NCBI RefSeq assembly: GCF_009725205.1
Contig: NZ_WNZY01000006.1
Span: 124,001 to 188,000, forward strand
Source of the DNA: Paenibacillus timonensis
GTDB lineage: Bacteria > Bacillota > Bacilli > Paenibacillales > Paenibacillaceae
Direction: 5' to 3'
DNA: 64,000 bases
Shown here in pieces: positions 42,456 through 51,817 of the stretch. The notes below the pieces were generated by a model, which worked only from the letters and a program-made list of their open reading frames with translations, ran no database searches and was not told the origin of the DNA. The translations under genes were made by a program, and so were the position numbers. Position 1 is the stretch's first letter, and every line of letters begins with the position of its first letter.

Positions 42456-42552
42456 TTAAGCCAAAAAAACAAGGCTCATGCAGGTATGGATGCCAGCGGC
42501 GGAGAATAAAGCGTTCATATACGTTGATGCAATGAGAAGAAGGAGGCACCCC

Positions 42553-43482
42553 ATGAGCGAAGAGCGGAACAACAGATCCGGTAATCCCTTATTTTCGGGC
42601 TGGTATGCGGACCCGGAAGCGAGGATTTTTCAGGATCGGTATTGGATTTACCCGACGTATTCGGCACCGTACGAGAAGCAAACGTTTTTTGATGCGTTCT
42701 ATTCTACGGATTTGACGGAGTGGACGAAGGCGGAGCGCATCCTGAGAATGGAAGACATCCCTTGGGCGAGGTTAGCGTTATGGGCTCCGTCGCCGGTGGA
42801 GCGAAATGGGAGATTCTATTATTACTTTGCCGCGAACGATATCCAGAACGACGATGAGCTTGGTGGGATCGGCGTGGCCGTTGCCGACCGGCCGGAAGGG
42901 CCGTTTCGAGACGCCCTTGGCAAGCCGTTGATCGATCGGTTTCATTTTGGCGCACAGCCTATCGATCCCCATGTGTTTCTCGATGATGACGGGTGTGCCT
43001 ATCTCTACTACGGGGGTTGGGGACATTGCAATGTGGTGAAATTGTCCGAGGACATGGTTCATCTGGACACTTTTGCAGATGGAGCCACCTTTAAGGAGAT
43101 CACCCCGGAGCATTATATTGAAGGACCGTGCATGTTCAAGCGCCGCGATATCTACTATTTCATGTGGTCCGAGGGAGGATGGACCGGGCCGGACTATTCC
43201 GTGGCCTATGCCATGTCGGATTCGCCGGTTGGACCGTTCCAGAGGGTCGGGAAGATTCTGCAGCAGGACCCGGATATCGCCACCGGTGCCGGTCACCATG
43301 GATTCCTGCAAATTCCGGGCAGCGACGAGTGGTACATCGTTTATCATCGCCGTCCGCTAAGCGAAACGGATGCGAATCATCGCGTGGTTTGCATGGACCG
43401 GATGTTATTTGAAGAGGACGGACGAATCCAGTCGGTGCAAATGACCCATGAAGGAGTTTCGCCCAGACCGCTGCCGAGATAG
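42553..43482 (+). CDS. glycoside hydrolase family 43 enzyme
   Basis: 309 aa from ATG 42553 (AAGGAGGC). Five-bladed propeller pattern; the three acidic catalytic residues fit WYADPEA (base), DPHVFLDDDG (pKa modulator) and YIEGPCMF (acid). No signal peptide, so it probably acts in the cytoplasm on oligosaccharides brought in by the adjacent transporter, releasing arabinose, xylose or galactose. Substrate not resolved. Confidence 0.9.
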   Translation: MSEERNNRSGNPLFSGWYADPEARIFQDRYWIYPTYSAPYEKQTFFDAFYSTDLTEWTKAERILRMEDIPWARLALWAPSPVERNGRFYYYFAANDIQNDDELGGIGVAVADRPEGPFRDALGKPLIDRFHFGAQPIDPHVFLDDDGCAYLYYGGWGHCNVVKLSEDMVHLDTFADGATFKEITPEHYIEGPCMFKRRDIYYFMWSEGGWTGPDYSVAYAMSDSPVGPFQRVGKILQQDPDIATGAGHHGFLQIPGSDEWYIVYHRRPLSETDANHRVVCMDRMLFEEDGRIQSVQMTHEGVSPRPLPR

Positions 43483-43559
43483 GATGGATTCTGTCTTTCC
43501 TTGAGGCGGGCAGCGGCAGCTAGAGGGACGCAAGACGCTTATTTGAAAGGAGAATAAGG

Positions 43560-44264
43560 ATGTTGTTGGCTGAAAGAAAGCAGTGGAATGCCAATCATCA
43601 GCGGTTAACCACACTTTTGCAAAATCCGAAGGGGCACGAGCAAGCGGTGGCATTGTTTCTTAACCAGCATGCCTGGTTGTATGTCTCGAAGATGGCGGAC
43701 GCGGGTCTGATGGGCACGATGAACACGCTGGAGGACGAATTGTTGGATGGGATAAGGGAGGAGACCCTTCGCCAGTACCCCGTTAAGGCACCTGACACGA
43801 AAAACTCGATTCTTTGGCATTTGTGGCATATCGCCCGTATTGAGGACATGACGATGAACGTGTTGATTGGAGGGCGTGAGCAGATTTTTGAGGAGGGAGA
43901 TTGGCTTCCCAAGCTGAGAATTTCTTGCACCCATACGGGGAACGGCATGACAGAGGAGGAAGCGGCTGAGCTGAGTGCCGGGATCGACATGGATGCCTTG
44001 CTGGACTATCGGATCGAGGTAGGCAGGCGCACCCGGGAGATCGTCCGCAGGATGGAGCCCGCGGAGATGAAGCGCAAGGTGCCAACGGCGGGCATCGAAA
44101 AGCTCCGTGCCCAAAGCGCGGTGAAGCCGGAAGCCGAATGGCTATTAGAGTATTGGAGCAAGAAAACGTTGGCCGGATTAATTCTGATGCCCGCAACTCG
44201 GCATAACTTTCTGCATTTGAACAAGGCGATTCGCATCAAGCAACGGCTCCAAAAGCAAGGTTAA
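43560..44264 (+). CDS. DinB-superfamily protein
   Basis: 234 aa, ATG with GAAAGGAG. ILWHLWHIARIEDMTMNVLI carries the first metal histidines and ATRHNFLHLNKAIRIKQRL the last. Longer than typical DinB_2 proteins because of a 40-residue insert. First of a run of small-molecule-handling genes transcribed together (gaps of 12, 14 and -4 bp). Confidence 0.82.
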   Translation: MLLAERKQWNANHQRLTTLLQNPKGHEQAVALFLNQHAWLYVSKMADAGLMGTMNTLEDELLDGIREETLRQYPVKAPDTKNSILWHLWHIARIEDMTMNVLIGGREQIFEEGDWLPKLRISCTHTGNGMTEEEAAELSAGIDMDALLDYRIEVGRRTREIVRRMEPAEMKRKVPTAGIEKLRAQSAVKPEAEWLLEYWSKKTLAGLILMPATRHNFLHLNKAIRIKQRLQKQG

Positions 44265-44276
44265 GGGGGGGATTGG

Positions 44277-44885
44277 GTGGACAAGCAGAAGTTGGTTCGT
44301 ATTTTTGATAAGCAGGCCAATCAATACGATCGCCGTACGGAAAATCCGGCCCAAAGCCGCTGGCGTCAGCAGCTACTGAGCCATGCTCGGGGGCATGTTC
44401 TGGAGCTGGCGGTTGGGGCAGGAGCGAACTTCCCCTACTATCCGTTAGGCGTGCAGGTCACGGCTGTCGATTTCAGCCCGGCCATGCTGGAGAGAGCCCA
44501 GCGCAGGGCCAAGCATTTGCATGTGAACGCAGAATTCGTGTGTACGGATATGGAAAATGCGGACTTTGCCGATCATTCGTTTGATACGGTGGTTTCCACG
44601 CTTTCGTTCTGCAGCTATGAACGGCCGCTGGAGCTGATGGGGAAGCTTCGTCGTTGGTGCAAGCCGGAAGGTGAAATTTTGCTGTTGGAGCATGGCATCA
44701 GTTCCCGTCTGCTGGTCGCCGCGCTGCAGAAGTCGCTGGATCCTCTGTTATACCGGGCTTATGGCTGTCATCATACGCGGGATATCCGGCAATTGGCCGA
44801 ACAGGCCGGGCTAAACGTCATCGCGGCGGAGAGCTACTGGATGGATATGGTCCAATTGATTCGGGCGAAGCCCGGAACTGCCTAG
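44277..44885 (+). CDS. class I SAM-dependent methyltransferase
   Basis: 202 aa from GTG 44277 (AAGGGGGGG). Motif I VLELAVGAGANFPYY, motif II AVDFSPAM, post-motifs DTVVSTLSFCS and GEILLLEHG. Looks like the phospholipid- or UbiE-like small methyltransferases of Bacillales. Substrate unknown. Confidence 0.87.
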   Translation: MDKQKLVRIFDKQANQYDRRTENPAQSRWRQQLLSHARGHVLELAVGAGANFPYYPLGVQVTAVDFSPAMLERAQRRAKHLHVNAEFVCTDMENADFADHSFDTVVSTLSFCSYERPLELMGKLRRWCKPEGEILLLEHGISSRLLVAALQKSLDPLLYRAYGCHHTRDIRQLAEQAGLNVIAAESYWMDMVQLIRAKPGTA

Positions 44886-44899
44886 ATTGGAGGCTAGAC

Positions 44900-45478
44900 A
44901 TGATCCTCGATTTCTTCGACCTTACCTATTTGAGTCAGGGAAATGAGCGTCAGCGACAGGCTTACGAGGCGATGGAAGAACTTCAGATCGTGGGCAAGCT
45001 GGCTTGCTATCATCCCGTCTTGGCCGGAACCATTCCGCTGGATATCGATTTGCCCGAAAGCGACTTGGACATCATCTGTGAGGTTTACGACGCCAAGCGG
45101 TTTGAGCAGGAACTGGAGCTTCATTTTGGGGCATGCCCGAAATACGCCTGCTCCAGCAAAACCGTCGGCGGCCTCCTGCGAACGGTTGCGAACTTTACGC
45201 ATCGCGGTTTCGCGTTTGAGGTGTTTGGTCAGCCGAAGCCGGTAACCGAGCAAAACGCATATCAACATATGATTGTTGAACACCGATTGCTAGAGATGGG
45301 AGGGCCGGAGGCATGGGATGCCATCCGTAAGCTAAAGGCAGCGGGGCTAAAGACGGAGCCGGCCTTCGGCAGGTTTTTTCGGCTGGAGGGTGACCCATAT
45401 GAAGCGCTGCTGGCTATGTATGATTGGGTGGACGCGAGACTACATCATTTTATGGAAGAAAGGAACGGAACGAAATGA
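44900..45478 (+). CDS. DUF4269 nucleotidyltransferase-like protein
   Basis: 192 aa, ATG with TGGAGG. VLAGTIPLDIDLPESDLDII is a nucleotidyltransferase-like G...D-x-D pattern; the rest follows DUF4269. Stop codon overlaps the next start (ATGA), so translation is coupled to the cupin gene. Confidence 0.83.
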   Translation: MILDFFDLTYLSQGNERQRQAYEAMEELQIVGKLACYHPVLAGTIPLDIDLPESDLDIICEVYDAKRFEQELELHFGACPKYACSSKTVGGLLRTVANFTHRGFAFEVFGQPKPVTEQNAYQHMIVEHRLLEMGGPEAWDAIRKLKAAGLKTEPAFGRFFRLEGDPYEALLAMYDWVDARLHHFMEERNGTK

Positions 45479-45810
45479 TCAGCAAAGAGAATGCGGAACA
45501 CTATATTTGGGGTGGGAATTGCGATGGCTGGCGGCTGGTGGATCGGGAGGACTGCAGCATTATTCATGAGAAAATGCCCCCGGATAGCCAGGAAGTCCGG
45601 CATTTCCATCAAACGGCGGAGCAATTTTTCTTTGTCTTGTCCGGCTGCCTGCATATCGAAATTGCCGGGACCGAGCATGAGCTTCATTCCCATGAGGGAA
45701 TCGAAATTCCGCCGAACACCCCGCATCAGGCCATGAACCGATCGGACGAAGCGGTGGAATTTCTCGTTATTTCACGCCCAAATACGCGGGGCGACCGAGT
45801 ATTAGCTTAA
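45475..45810 (+). CDS. cupin-domain protein
   Basis: 111 aa from ATG 45475, which overlaps the previous stop by 4 bp; AGAAAGGAACGG supplies the ribosome site. Metal motif 1 HFHQTAEQFFFVLSG and motif 2 HSHEGIEIPPNTPHQAMN are complete, so one metal ion is probably bound. Substrate unknown. Confidence 0.88.
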   Translation: MISKENAEHYIWGGNCDGWRLVDREDCSIIHEKMPPDSQEVRHFHQTAEQFFFVLSGCLHIEIAGTEHELHSHEGIEIPPNTPHQAMNRSDEAVEFLVISRPNTRGDRVLA

Positions 45811-45861
45811 ATGAAAGGGACCGGCAATAAGTCGGTTTCAAGAGAAGGAAGGGAATAAGGA

Positions 45862-46647
45862 ATGTACGCACATCATGCCAAGTCGATCGAGAAACTAAAG
45901 GCCAAGCTCGCCACCCGGGAGGATATTCTGGCCTTACTGGTTTCCGGTTCGATTGCCCACGGATTCGCGAAACCGTCCTCGGATGTAGACGTGATGATCG
46001 TGGTATCCGAGGAGGATTATGCCCGGCGGGTAAGCACCGGAGAGACGACGTATTGGGAAAATGAATCGACGGACTATGAGTCCGGTTACGTGGACGGAAA
46101 ATATATCTCTTGCGGATTCATGAAGCAGGTGGCCGAGAAAGGGAGCGAGCCGGCCCGTTTTGCATTTGAAGGGGCGATCCTCGCTTTTTCAAACATCGCG
46201 GGAGTGGAGGAACTGCTGGCAGATATCGTTCGCTATCCGGCAGAACGTAAGCAGGAGAATATCTCCCGTTTCTTGGCCCAGTTCGAAGCGTGGAAATGGT
46301 ATTCCGCCGAAGCCTTCAAGCATGACAACCTCTATCTATTGCGACATGCCGTCAATAACTTGGTTTTGTTCGGCGGAAGACTGATCTTGGCGCATAATGA
46401 AATGCTGTATCCGTACCATAAGTGGTTTCTTCATGTTCTGGAACAAGCTCCGGATCGGCCCGAAGGCTTCCTGCCGCTAATCGAACGGATGCTGCAGGAA
46501 CCAACGGCCGAGCATATCGAAGCGTTTTACCAGTCGGTCCGCACGTTCGCCGATTGGGGTGAGGATGGACGAAGCTGGCCCTCGCGATTCATGGAAGACA
46601 GCGAATTAAATTGGCTGGGTGGATTTACGCCGGTAGGCGATATTTAA
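45862..46647 (+). CDS. nucleotidyltransferase-domain protein
   Basis: 261 aa, ATG with GAAGGGAA. LLVSGSIAHGFAKPSSDVDV is the GS...D-x-D nucleotidyltransferase signature near residues 30-50; a helical C-terminal domain follows. Similar to KNTase-like enzymes that add AMP to small molecules, target unknown. Confidence 0.85.
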   Translation: MYAHHAKSIEKLKAKLATREDILALLVSGSIAHGFAKPSSDVDVMIVVSEEDYARRVSTGETTYWENESTDYESGYVDGKYISCGFMKQVAEKGSEPARFAFEGAILAFSNIAGVEELLADIVRYPAERKQENISRFLAQFEAWKWYSAEAFKHDNLYLLRHAVNNLVLFGGRLILAHNEMLYPYHKWFLHVLEQAPDRPEGFLPLIERMLQEPTAEHIEAFYQSVRTFADWGEDGRSWPSRFMEDSELNWLGGFTPVGDI

Positions 46648-46677
46648 CCGGCTGGCCGGGACTGCTATGCTTAATTC

Positions 46678-46902
46678 CCCGCAGCAATTTCTTTCAGCCG
46701 TTCCTTGATCGACCCGGTACATACGCCGCCATGGTAGCAACCCTTCGCGGATCACGTCCAATTGTCCGGGAACCCCGGTGTCAACGAGGACGAGATGATC
46801 GGTACCCCATAACAGCGCCGCATGGACCGGCATCTAGTTCCCATTCGGCAAGTTCAGGCTTAGCGGCAGCGGCATCAGTCCGGGTGCGTTCGTTTGTTTC
46901 AT
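46678..46902 (-). pseudogene. metallo-beta-lactamase-fold gene fragment
   Basis: Starts like a real gene (GAGGAGG then ATG 46902; MKQTNAPGLMPLPLSLNLPN), meets an in-frame TAG after 22 codons, then continues MPVHAALLWGTDHLVLVDTG then VPGQLDVIREGL, the first strands of an MBL-fold hydrolase. The HxHxDH metal site and everything after it are missing. Clearly a decayed 5' remnant. Confidence 0.75.
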
Positions 46903-47116
46903 GTAATCTCCTCCTCGTTGTTCAAGCTTAGTTTATCTGCGCAAAATCGTAGCCGAGAAAGAGGCAGGTGGCAAGTCACGACGCGAACCTTCCAAATGAA
47001 AAGAGGGAGTACTTTCTTTTTGGCTGAATAGGATATCGACAAGGCGATCTTGATCAGGTATAAATGAATCAACAAGAAAGTGGCAGTTTATTCCTGAACA
47101 GGAGGCGAACCTAGAG

Positions 47117-47638
47117 ATGGACCCTAGATACCCAATAGGCAAATTTGCATTCGAAGGCGAGATTACAGCAGCGCAGCGGGAGCAGTGGATTCGCGAAATC
47201 GAGTCGCTGCCGGCGCGATTAAGGCAAGCCGTAGCGGGTTTGAGCGAAGATCAACTGAACCTGCCCTACCGCGAGGGAGGCTGGACCTTGCGCCAGGTCG
47301 TGCATCATCTGGCCGACAGCCACATCAATGCCTATACCCGTTTTAAACTGGCCTTAACCGAAGAGACGCCGACGATTCGGCCTTACTTCGAAGACCGCTG
47401 GGCGACGCTAGCAGACTACGAGGGGGAAATCGAGGTTTCGCTGCTTCTGCTCGAAGCGTTGCACCGCCGCTGGACTAACCTGTTGAACTCGCTGGGCGAC
47501 GCCGATTATGAGCGCAAGTTCCATCACCCCGAGTCGGGCAAGACGACCCGCTTGGCCTATACCCTCGGCAATTACGCCTGGCACGGAAATCATCATCTCG
47601 CGCATATTACCGCCTTAAGAACGAAGCTGGACCTTTAG
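47117..47638 (+). CDS. YfiT/BstA-like metal-dependent hydrolase (DinB superfamily)
   Basis: 173 aa, ATG with CAGGAGG. YREGGWTLRQVVHHLADSHI and AWHGNHHLAHITAL give the three metal histidines, and the opening DPRYPIGKFAFEGEIT is diagnostic of Bacillus YfiT-type proteins, which include bacillithiol S-transferases. Detoxification of electrophiles is the likely role. The 214 bp before it (46903-47116) contain no gene. Confidence 0.9.
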   Translation: MDPRYPIGKFAFEGEITAAQREQWIREIESLPARLRQAVAGLSEDQLNLPYREGGWTLRQVVHHLADSHINAYTRFKLALTEETPTIRPYFEDRWATLADYEGEIEVSLLLLEALHRRWTNLLNSLGDADYERKFHHPESGKTTRLAYTLGNYAWHGNHHLAHITALRTKLDL

Positions 47639-47656
47639 TTCCAAGCGTATTTCCGT

Positions 47657-47702
47657 AATAACAGCCCGAAAGTCCCGAGTGGGACGTCGGGCTGTTTTTT
47701 TG
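47657..47702 (+). terminator. terminator after the YfiT-like gene
   Basis: ACAGCCCGA and TCGGGCTGT arms with an inner GTCCC / GGGAC step, then seven T residues. Confidence 0.9.
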
Positions 47703-47840
47703 TTACGTCTGTAGACCTTCAATTGGAAAAGAACTTTACTTTCAGCTATAAATCGGCATTTTGAGGTATAGATAGAAAGCGCTGTCTATTCTAACATGAG
47801 GTTCGTAATCGAACTTACCCGACGAAAGGATGGATGATTC

Positions 47841-50492
47841 GTGAAGGCTGAGACAGCGAAGAAGTGGAAGTTGCAGACGGTGTTGCGATACCTGCTGATC
47901 GCGATACTGGCATGTTCGATGACCGGAGGTGCGGACGCCCCAATGCGGGCTGCCGCCGAGGCGGCGAGCCCACAAGAAGCGGGGGCGGTTTATTCGTTTG
48001 AGGCGGAGGCGCCGGCAAATTCCTATTCCGGCAATGCCGGGCCGGTCTCGTGCGACCCCTGCTCCGGCGGAGTTAAGGTAGGCAATCTCTACCAAGGCTC
48101 GGCGATGCAGTTTAATGACGTCCGCGTAGCGGAAGCTGGCGTTTACAAACTAAGCTTGTCCTATATTTCCGGGGACACCCGCTCGTTTATGATCAGCGTT
48201 AATGGCGGAGAACGGGAGCGATTCACGCCACCGGCGACGAAGGATTGGAATACGGTTGGCGTTTTCGATTTCGAAGTTCGTTTGCAGGCGGGCGCCAATA
48301 CGTTATCTTTTGACGATGATGGAGGGTATGCTCCGGATTTGGACAAGATCGACTTGGCCTTCGTATCGCCTTCAGATCCGGGAACGGGCCCGGGGGATAA
48401 CGAAGACCTGAATCTTGGCGCTCCGGTGAAAACGGAGAAATATGGCTCGATCTCGGTCACTCGGCACACCAAAGGGATGAGCGTTTCGAGCGGCAGTCTA
48501 AAGCTGCTATACAATACGGAAACCGGCCTGTCGGCGTATAGCTGGAAAGCACGGGGAGAAGAAGCGAAGATCCAGGGGGCGTATAGCTCCTTGCAGTTGG
48601 ATCGTTATTTAACCAGTAAAGATTATGCTAAACACGAGTTTAAGATGGAAGAGGTAGAACGGTTCCAGGATCGGGGCGGCAAAGGAGTCAAAGTGACGGT
48701 GAGCAATAAGCAAGACGGCCTGCCGCTACTTAAGCAAATCTATTATATTTATGAACAAAAAGATTACCTGCTCACTCAAGTCATTGCAGAGCAGTCCACG
48801 CCGATGGAGACGAATTATATCGCACCGCTCATCGTGGATCGACGCGGCGGGGTCGATATCGGCCAGTACGGTGATAACCGGGTGCTGGTGACCCCATTCG
48901 ATAACGATGCGTGGTCGCGGTATCTGTCCAAGACGATCAATACGGATTTGAACAACCAAAATTACGAAAGCTCGGAACTGACGGCGATCTTCGATAATGA
49001 CAGCCGCCGCGGTTTTGTGGTGGGTTCGGTCAGCCACGATACGTGGAAAACGGGCATTTATTGGAGCGGCTCGAACGATCGGCTGAATAAGCTGAACGTT
49101 TATGGCGGCTTCTCCTCCCTGGCCTCAACACACGATTCGTTGCCTCATGCCAAGGTCAACGGGACGACGATAGCTTCCCCAAAAGTGTTTGTCGGTTACT
49201 TTGCCGACTATCGGGACGGGATGGAGACGTACGGGAAGGCAAATGCTGCGGAAACGCCGCCGCTCGCTTTCGGTCCGGAGGTTCCGCAAGGGGTTCCAGT
49301 CGGCTGGAACAGTTGGGGAGCCGTCGGCAGCAACTTAACCTATGACAAGGCCATCGAGACCTCTGATTACTTTAAGGAGAATTTACAAGGGAAGTCGTAT
49401 AATAACGACGGCCAGCTTTATATCAATCTCGATTCTTATTGGGACAACATGAACGAGGAGCAGCTAGGCCAACTGGTCAAACATATTCAGGCTAACGGTC
49501 AAAAAGCCGGCATCTATTATGGCCCCTTCGTCTACTGGGGCGATAATTTGAACCAACCGGTGGAGGGGTCGGACGGTAAGTACACCTATGGCGACATCGT
49601 GCTGCGCGATGCGCAAGGGAATCCGCTGCCGAAGCTGGACGGCGCCTACGCCGTCGATCCGACCCATCCGGGCACGAAGCAACGGATCGACTATTACGTG
49701 AATCGCTTTAAGGAGCATGGGTTCGAGTATATTAAGCTGGATTTCCTGAGCCACGGCTCATTGGAAGGCCAGCACTACAACTCCCAGGCGTCTACAGGCA
49801 TCCAGGCTTACCATGAAGGCATGGCCTATATCGTGAATGCCTTGGACGGTTCGATGTTTATCAGCGCTTCGATCGCTCCACTCTTCCCGAGTCAATACGC
49901 GCATAGCCGGCGGATCTCCTGCGACGTAGATGGTTCGCTGGGCAGCACCGAATACCAGTTGAATAACTTGACCTATGGCTGGTGGCAGAACGGCACGATC
50001 TACCCCTACACGGATCCGGACTACATGACGCTGGTGAAAGGCGGCTCACTGCTCGGTGCGCAAACCCGCGTGAACGCGGCGGCGATTTCCGGTACCGTGT
50101 TCCTGAACTCGGATGATGTTGCTGATCCGCTTGCTCGTGATTACATGGAGAAGCTGCTGGTCAATCCGGCCGTTAACGCGGTAGCCAAGATGGGGCAAGC
50201 GTTCCGTCCGATCGAAGGCAATACCGGAACCGCAGCGGCTGACGCCTATATTCTGAAGGATGGCGGCGTGTACTACCTCGCGTTGTTTAACTTCACGAAC
50301 GAGCCGGCGGAGCGCACGATTAATTTCGAACGGGCCGCGATGGACAACAAAGGCCGCTCCGGCTTCCGCGTGACGGATCTGTGGACCGGCGAGGAGACGC
50401 GGGCGAAGACCGAACTGCATGCCCGGCTGCAAGGGGCCGAGTCCAAACTGTATAAGCTCGTTCCCGTTGCGGGGGGCGGGAAAGATCAATAA
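47841..50492 (+). CDS. secreted alpha-galactosidase-like glycosidase (clan GH-D) with CBM
   Basis: 883 aa from GTG 47841. Signal peptide (LLIAILACSMTGGADAPMRA), then a carbohydrate-binding domain of CBM35/CBM6 type (about 45-175: YSFEAEAPANSYSG... ISGDTRSFMISVNGG), a beta-rich domain, and a TIM barrel from about 480. The barrel has VGWNSWGA, YINLDSYWD, YIKLDFLSHG with the nucleophile Asp, and SCDVDGSLG with the likely acid/base. Clan GH-D (GH27/GH36 neighbourhood) is the best fit; the exact sugar is unknown. Confidence 0.85.
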   Translation: MKAETAKKWKLQTVLRYLLIAILACSMTGGADAPMRAAAEAASPQEAGAVYSFEAEAPANSYSGNAGPVSCDPCSGGVKVGNLYQGSAMQFNDVRVAEAGVYKLSLSYISGDTRSFMISVNGGERERFTPPATKDWNTVGVFDFEVRLQAGANTLSFDDDGGYAPDLDKIDLAFVSPSDPGTGPGDNEDLNLGAPVKTEKYGSISVTRHTKGMSVSSGSLKLLYNTETGLSAYSWKARGEEAKIQGAYSSLQLDRYLTSKDYAKHEFKMEEVERFQDRGGKGVKVTVSNKQDGLPLLKQIYYIYEQKDYLLTQVIAEQSTPMETNYIAPLIVDRRGGVDIGQYGDNRVLVTPFDNDAWSRYLSKTINTDLNNQNYESSELTAIFDNDSRRGFVVGSVSHDTWKTGIYWSGSNDRLNKLNVYGGFSSLASTHDSLPHAKVNGTTIASPKVFVGYFADYRDGMETYGKANAAETPPLAFGPEVPQGVPVGWNSWGAVGSNLTYDKAIETSDYFKENLQGKSYNNDGQLYINLDSYWDNMNEEQLGQLVKHIQANGQKAGIYYGPFVYWGDNLNQPVEGSDGKYTYGDIVLRDAQGNPLPKLDGAYAVDPTHPGTKQRIDYYVNRFKEHGFEYIKLDFLSHGSLEGQHYNSQASTGIQAYHEGMAYIVNALDGSMFISASIAPLFPSQYAHSRRISCDVDGSLGSTEYQLNNLTYGWWQNGTIYPYTDPDYMTLVKGGSLLGAQTRVNAAAISGTVFLNSDDVADPLARDYMEKLLVNPAVNAVAKMGQAFRPIEGNTGTAAADAYILKDGGVYYLALFNFTNEPAERTINFERAAMDNKGRSGFRVTDLWTGEETRAKTELHARLQGAESKLYKLVPVAGGGKDQ

Positions 50493-50495
50493 AAA

Positions 50496-50527
50496 AAGGG
50501 AGCCGTGATTCATTCACGGCTCCCTTT
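50496..50527. terminator. bidirectional terminator
   Basis: AAAGGGAGCCGTGA and TCACGGCTCCCTTT arms, flanked by A7 and TCTTTTT. Serves the convergent glycosidase and permease genes. Confidence 0.92.
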
Positions 50528-50533
50528 ATCTTT

Positions 50534-51613
50534 TTACAACACCCAGGCGCCTACGACTCCAGCAACAATACCAAGGATGACCACCGAGGCGAACACGAAG
50601 CCCAGCACCTTACGCGGGAACGAGCGCGAGACCATCAGCAAGGACGGCAGGCTAATGGTTGGCAGCGTAAGCAGCAGGGCTGCCGCCGGGCCTGCACCGA
50701 GTCCAAGCGCGGTGAACGATTGAATGATCGGAATTTCTGCCGCTGTCGGGATGACGAACAACGTGCCAACAAGGGCGAACAACAGGATGGCCAGGATGCC
50801 GCCTCCGAGTTCCACCGGGAACAGGACGCCTTGGAAAGCGCCAAGCAGCAAGACGGACAATAGATAGGCCGGAACGACATTCAGGATCATCATCCCAAGG
50901 CTTTTCAGCCAGCGCAAGGCAAACGGTCCCTCCTCCTTCAACTCGGCTGCGGCCTCCGCTAGTTCCATTTCTGTCGGAGCGGGAACTTGCTGGCCCTTAG
51001 CTAGCCGGTTGGCGAAATAACTGACGCCAAACGTGAGCACGATACCGAAGACGAGACGAAGCAAGGTGAACTTCCAGGACAACACGAAGGTCATGAAGAT
51101 CAGCGTGGCCGGGTTGAGCACCGGATTGCCGATCCAGAAGGCCAGACTCGCACCTACGGACACGTTGCGTTTGCGCAGGCCGGCAGCGATCGGCGCCGCG
51201 CAGCAGGTGCACATCATCCCCGGCAAGGAGACGAGGCCGCCGAGAAAGGTACTTTTGAACCGACTGCTGCCGAGTACTTTATAAAGCCACTGAGCCGGCA
51301 GCAGAACTTGAACGAGCGAGCCTAGCAAAATGCCAAGTACCGCTGCCTTCCATACCGATTTGAAGTAGGCCGTCGCGTAATCGAGCGCCCCACTCCACGA
51401 AATCGGGCCGGAAGCGTCCGCTCCGAGAATGGAAGAGCCAATCGTATGCTCGGTGACGGCCTTGAACGCTTTTCCGTAGTAAGGCCACCACTTGACATAA
51501 CTTAAGCCGGCGATGGCTATGATGAGGAACAGAATGATGAATAACGCAGTTCTGCCTTTATGAAATCCATGCGGCTGTTGCTGCGGGTAGTTGCCACTTG
51601 ATGACGAAACCAT
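50534..51613 (-). CDS. permease of the DUF318/ArsP-like family
   Basis: About 359 aa from ATG 51613 (GGAGGG upstream; the frame is open to 51676). Eight to ten helices with the signature GMMCTCCAAPIAAGLRKRNV and WIGNPVLNPATL, as in UPF0718/ArsP-type permeases that move organoarsenicals or other metalloid or sulfur compounds. Divergent from selD, so a selenium-compound role is conceivable (speculation). Confidence 0.85.
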   Translation of the reverse strand: MVSSSSGNYPQQQPHGFHKGRTALFIILFLIIAIAGLSYVKWWPYYGKAFKAVTEHTIGSSILGADASGPISWSGALDYATAYFKSVWKAAVLGILLGSLVQVLLPAQWLYKVLGSSRFKSTFLGGLVSLPGMMCTCCAAPIAAGLRKRNVSVGASLAFWIGNPVLNPATLIFMTFVLSWKFTLLRLVFGIVLTFGVSYFANRLAKGQQVPAPTEMELAEAAAELKEEGPFALRWLKSLGMMILNVVPAYLLSVLLLGAFQGVLFPVELGGGILAILLFALVGTLFVIPTAAEIPIIQSFTALGLGAGPAAALLLTLPTISLPSLLMVSRSFPRKVLGFVFASVVILGIVAGVVGAWVL

Positions 51614-51817
51614 ATGTTTTGTTTCCCTCCACGAACGTTTGATTTGAGCTAGAGCACGAAATATAGTATACCACACGATGGCAAGCGGACTATATTCGGT
51701 ATACGTGCCGTTGCTACGACCGAACAGGTTGCCTTTTGTACCGCAACTGGAGTACGCTTAAATATAGCATGAACTAGGGGATCCTATTAAAGATATAGGG
51801 AAGGATTGTGATCAAGC

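Noticed and set aside
8343-46840. Two in-frame TAG codons (recombinase, MBL fragment) taken as a recoded amber codon
   Set aside because: The MBL gene is also truncated, so it is an ordinary pseudogene; two cases do not suggest genome-wide recoding.
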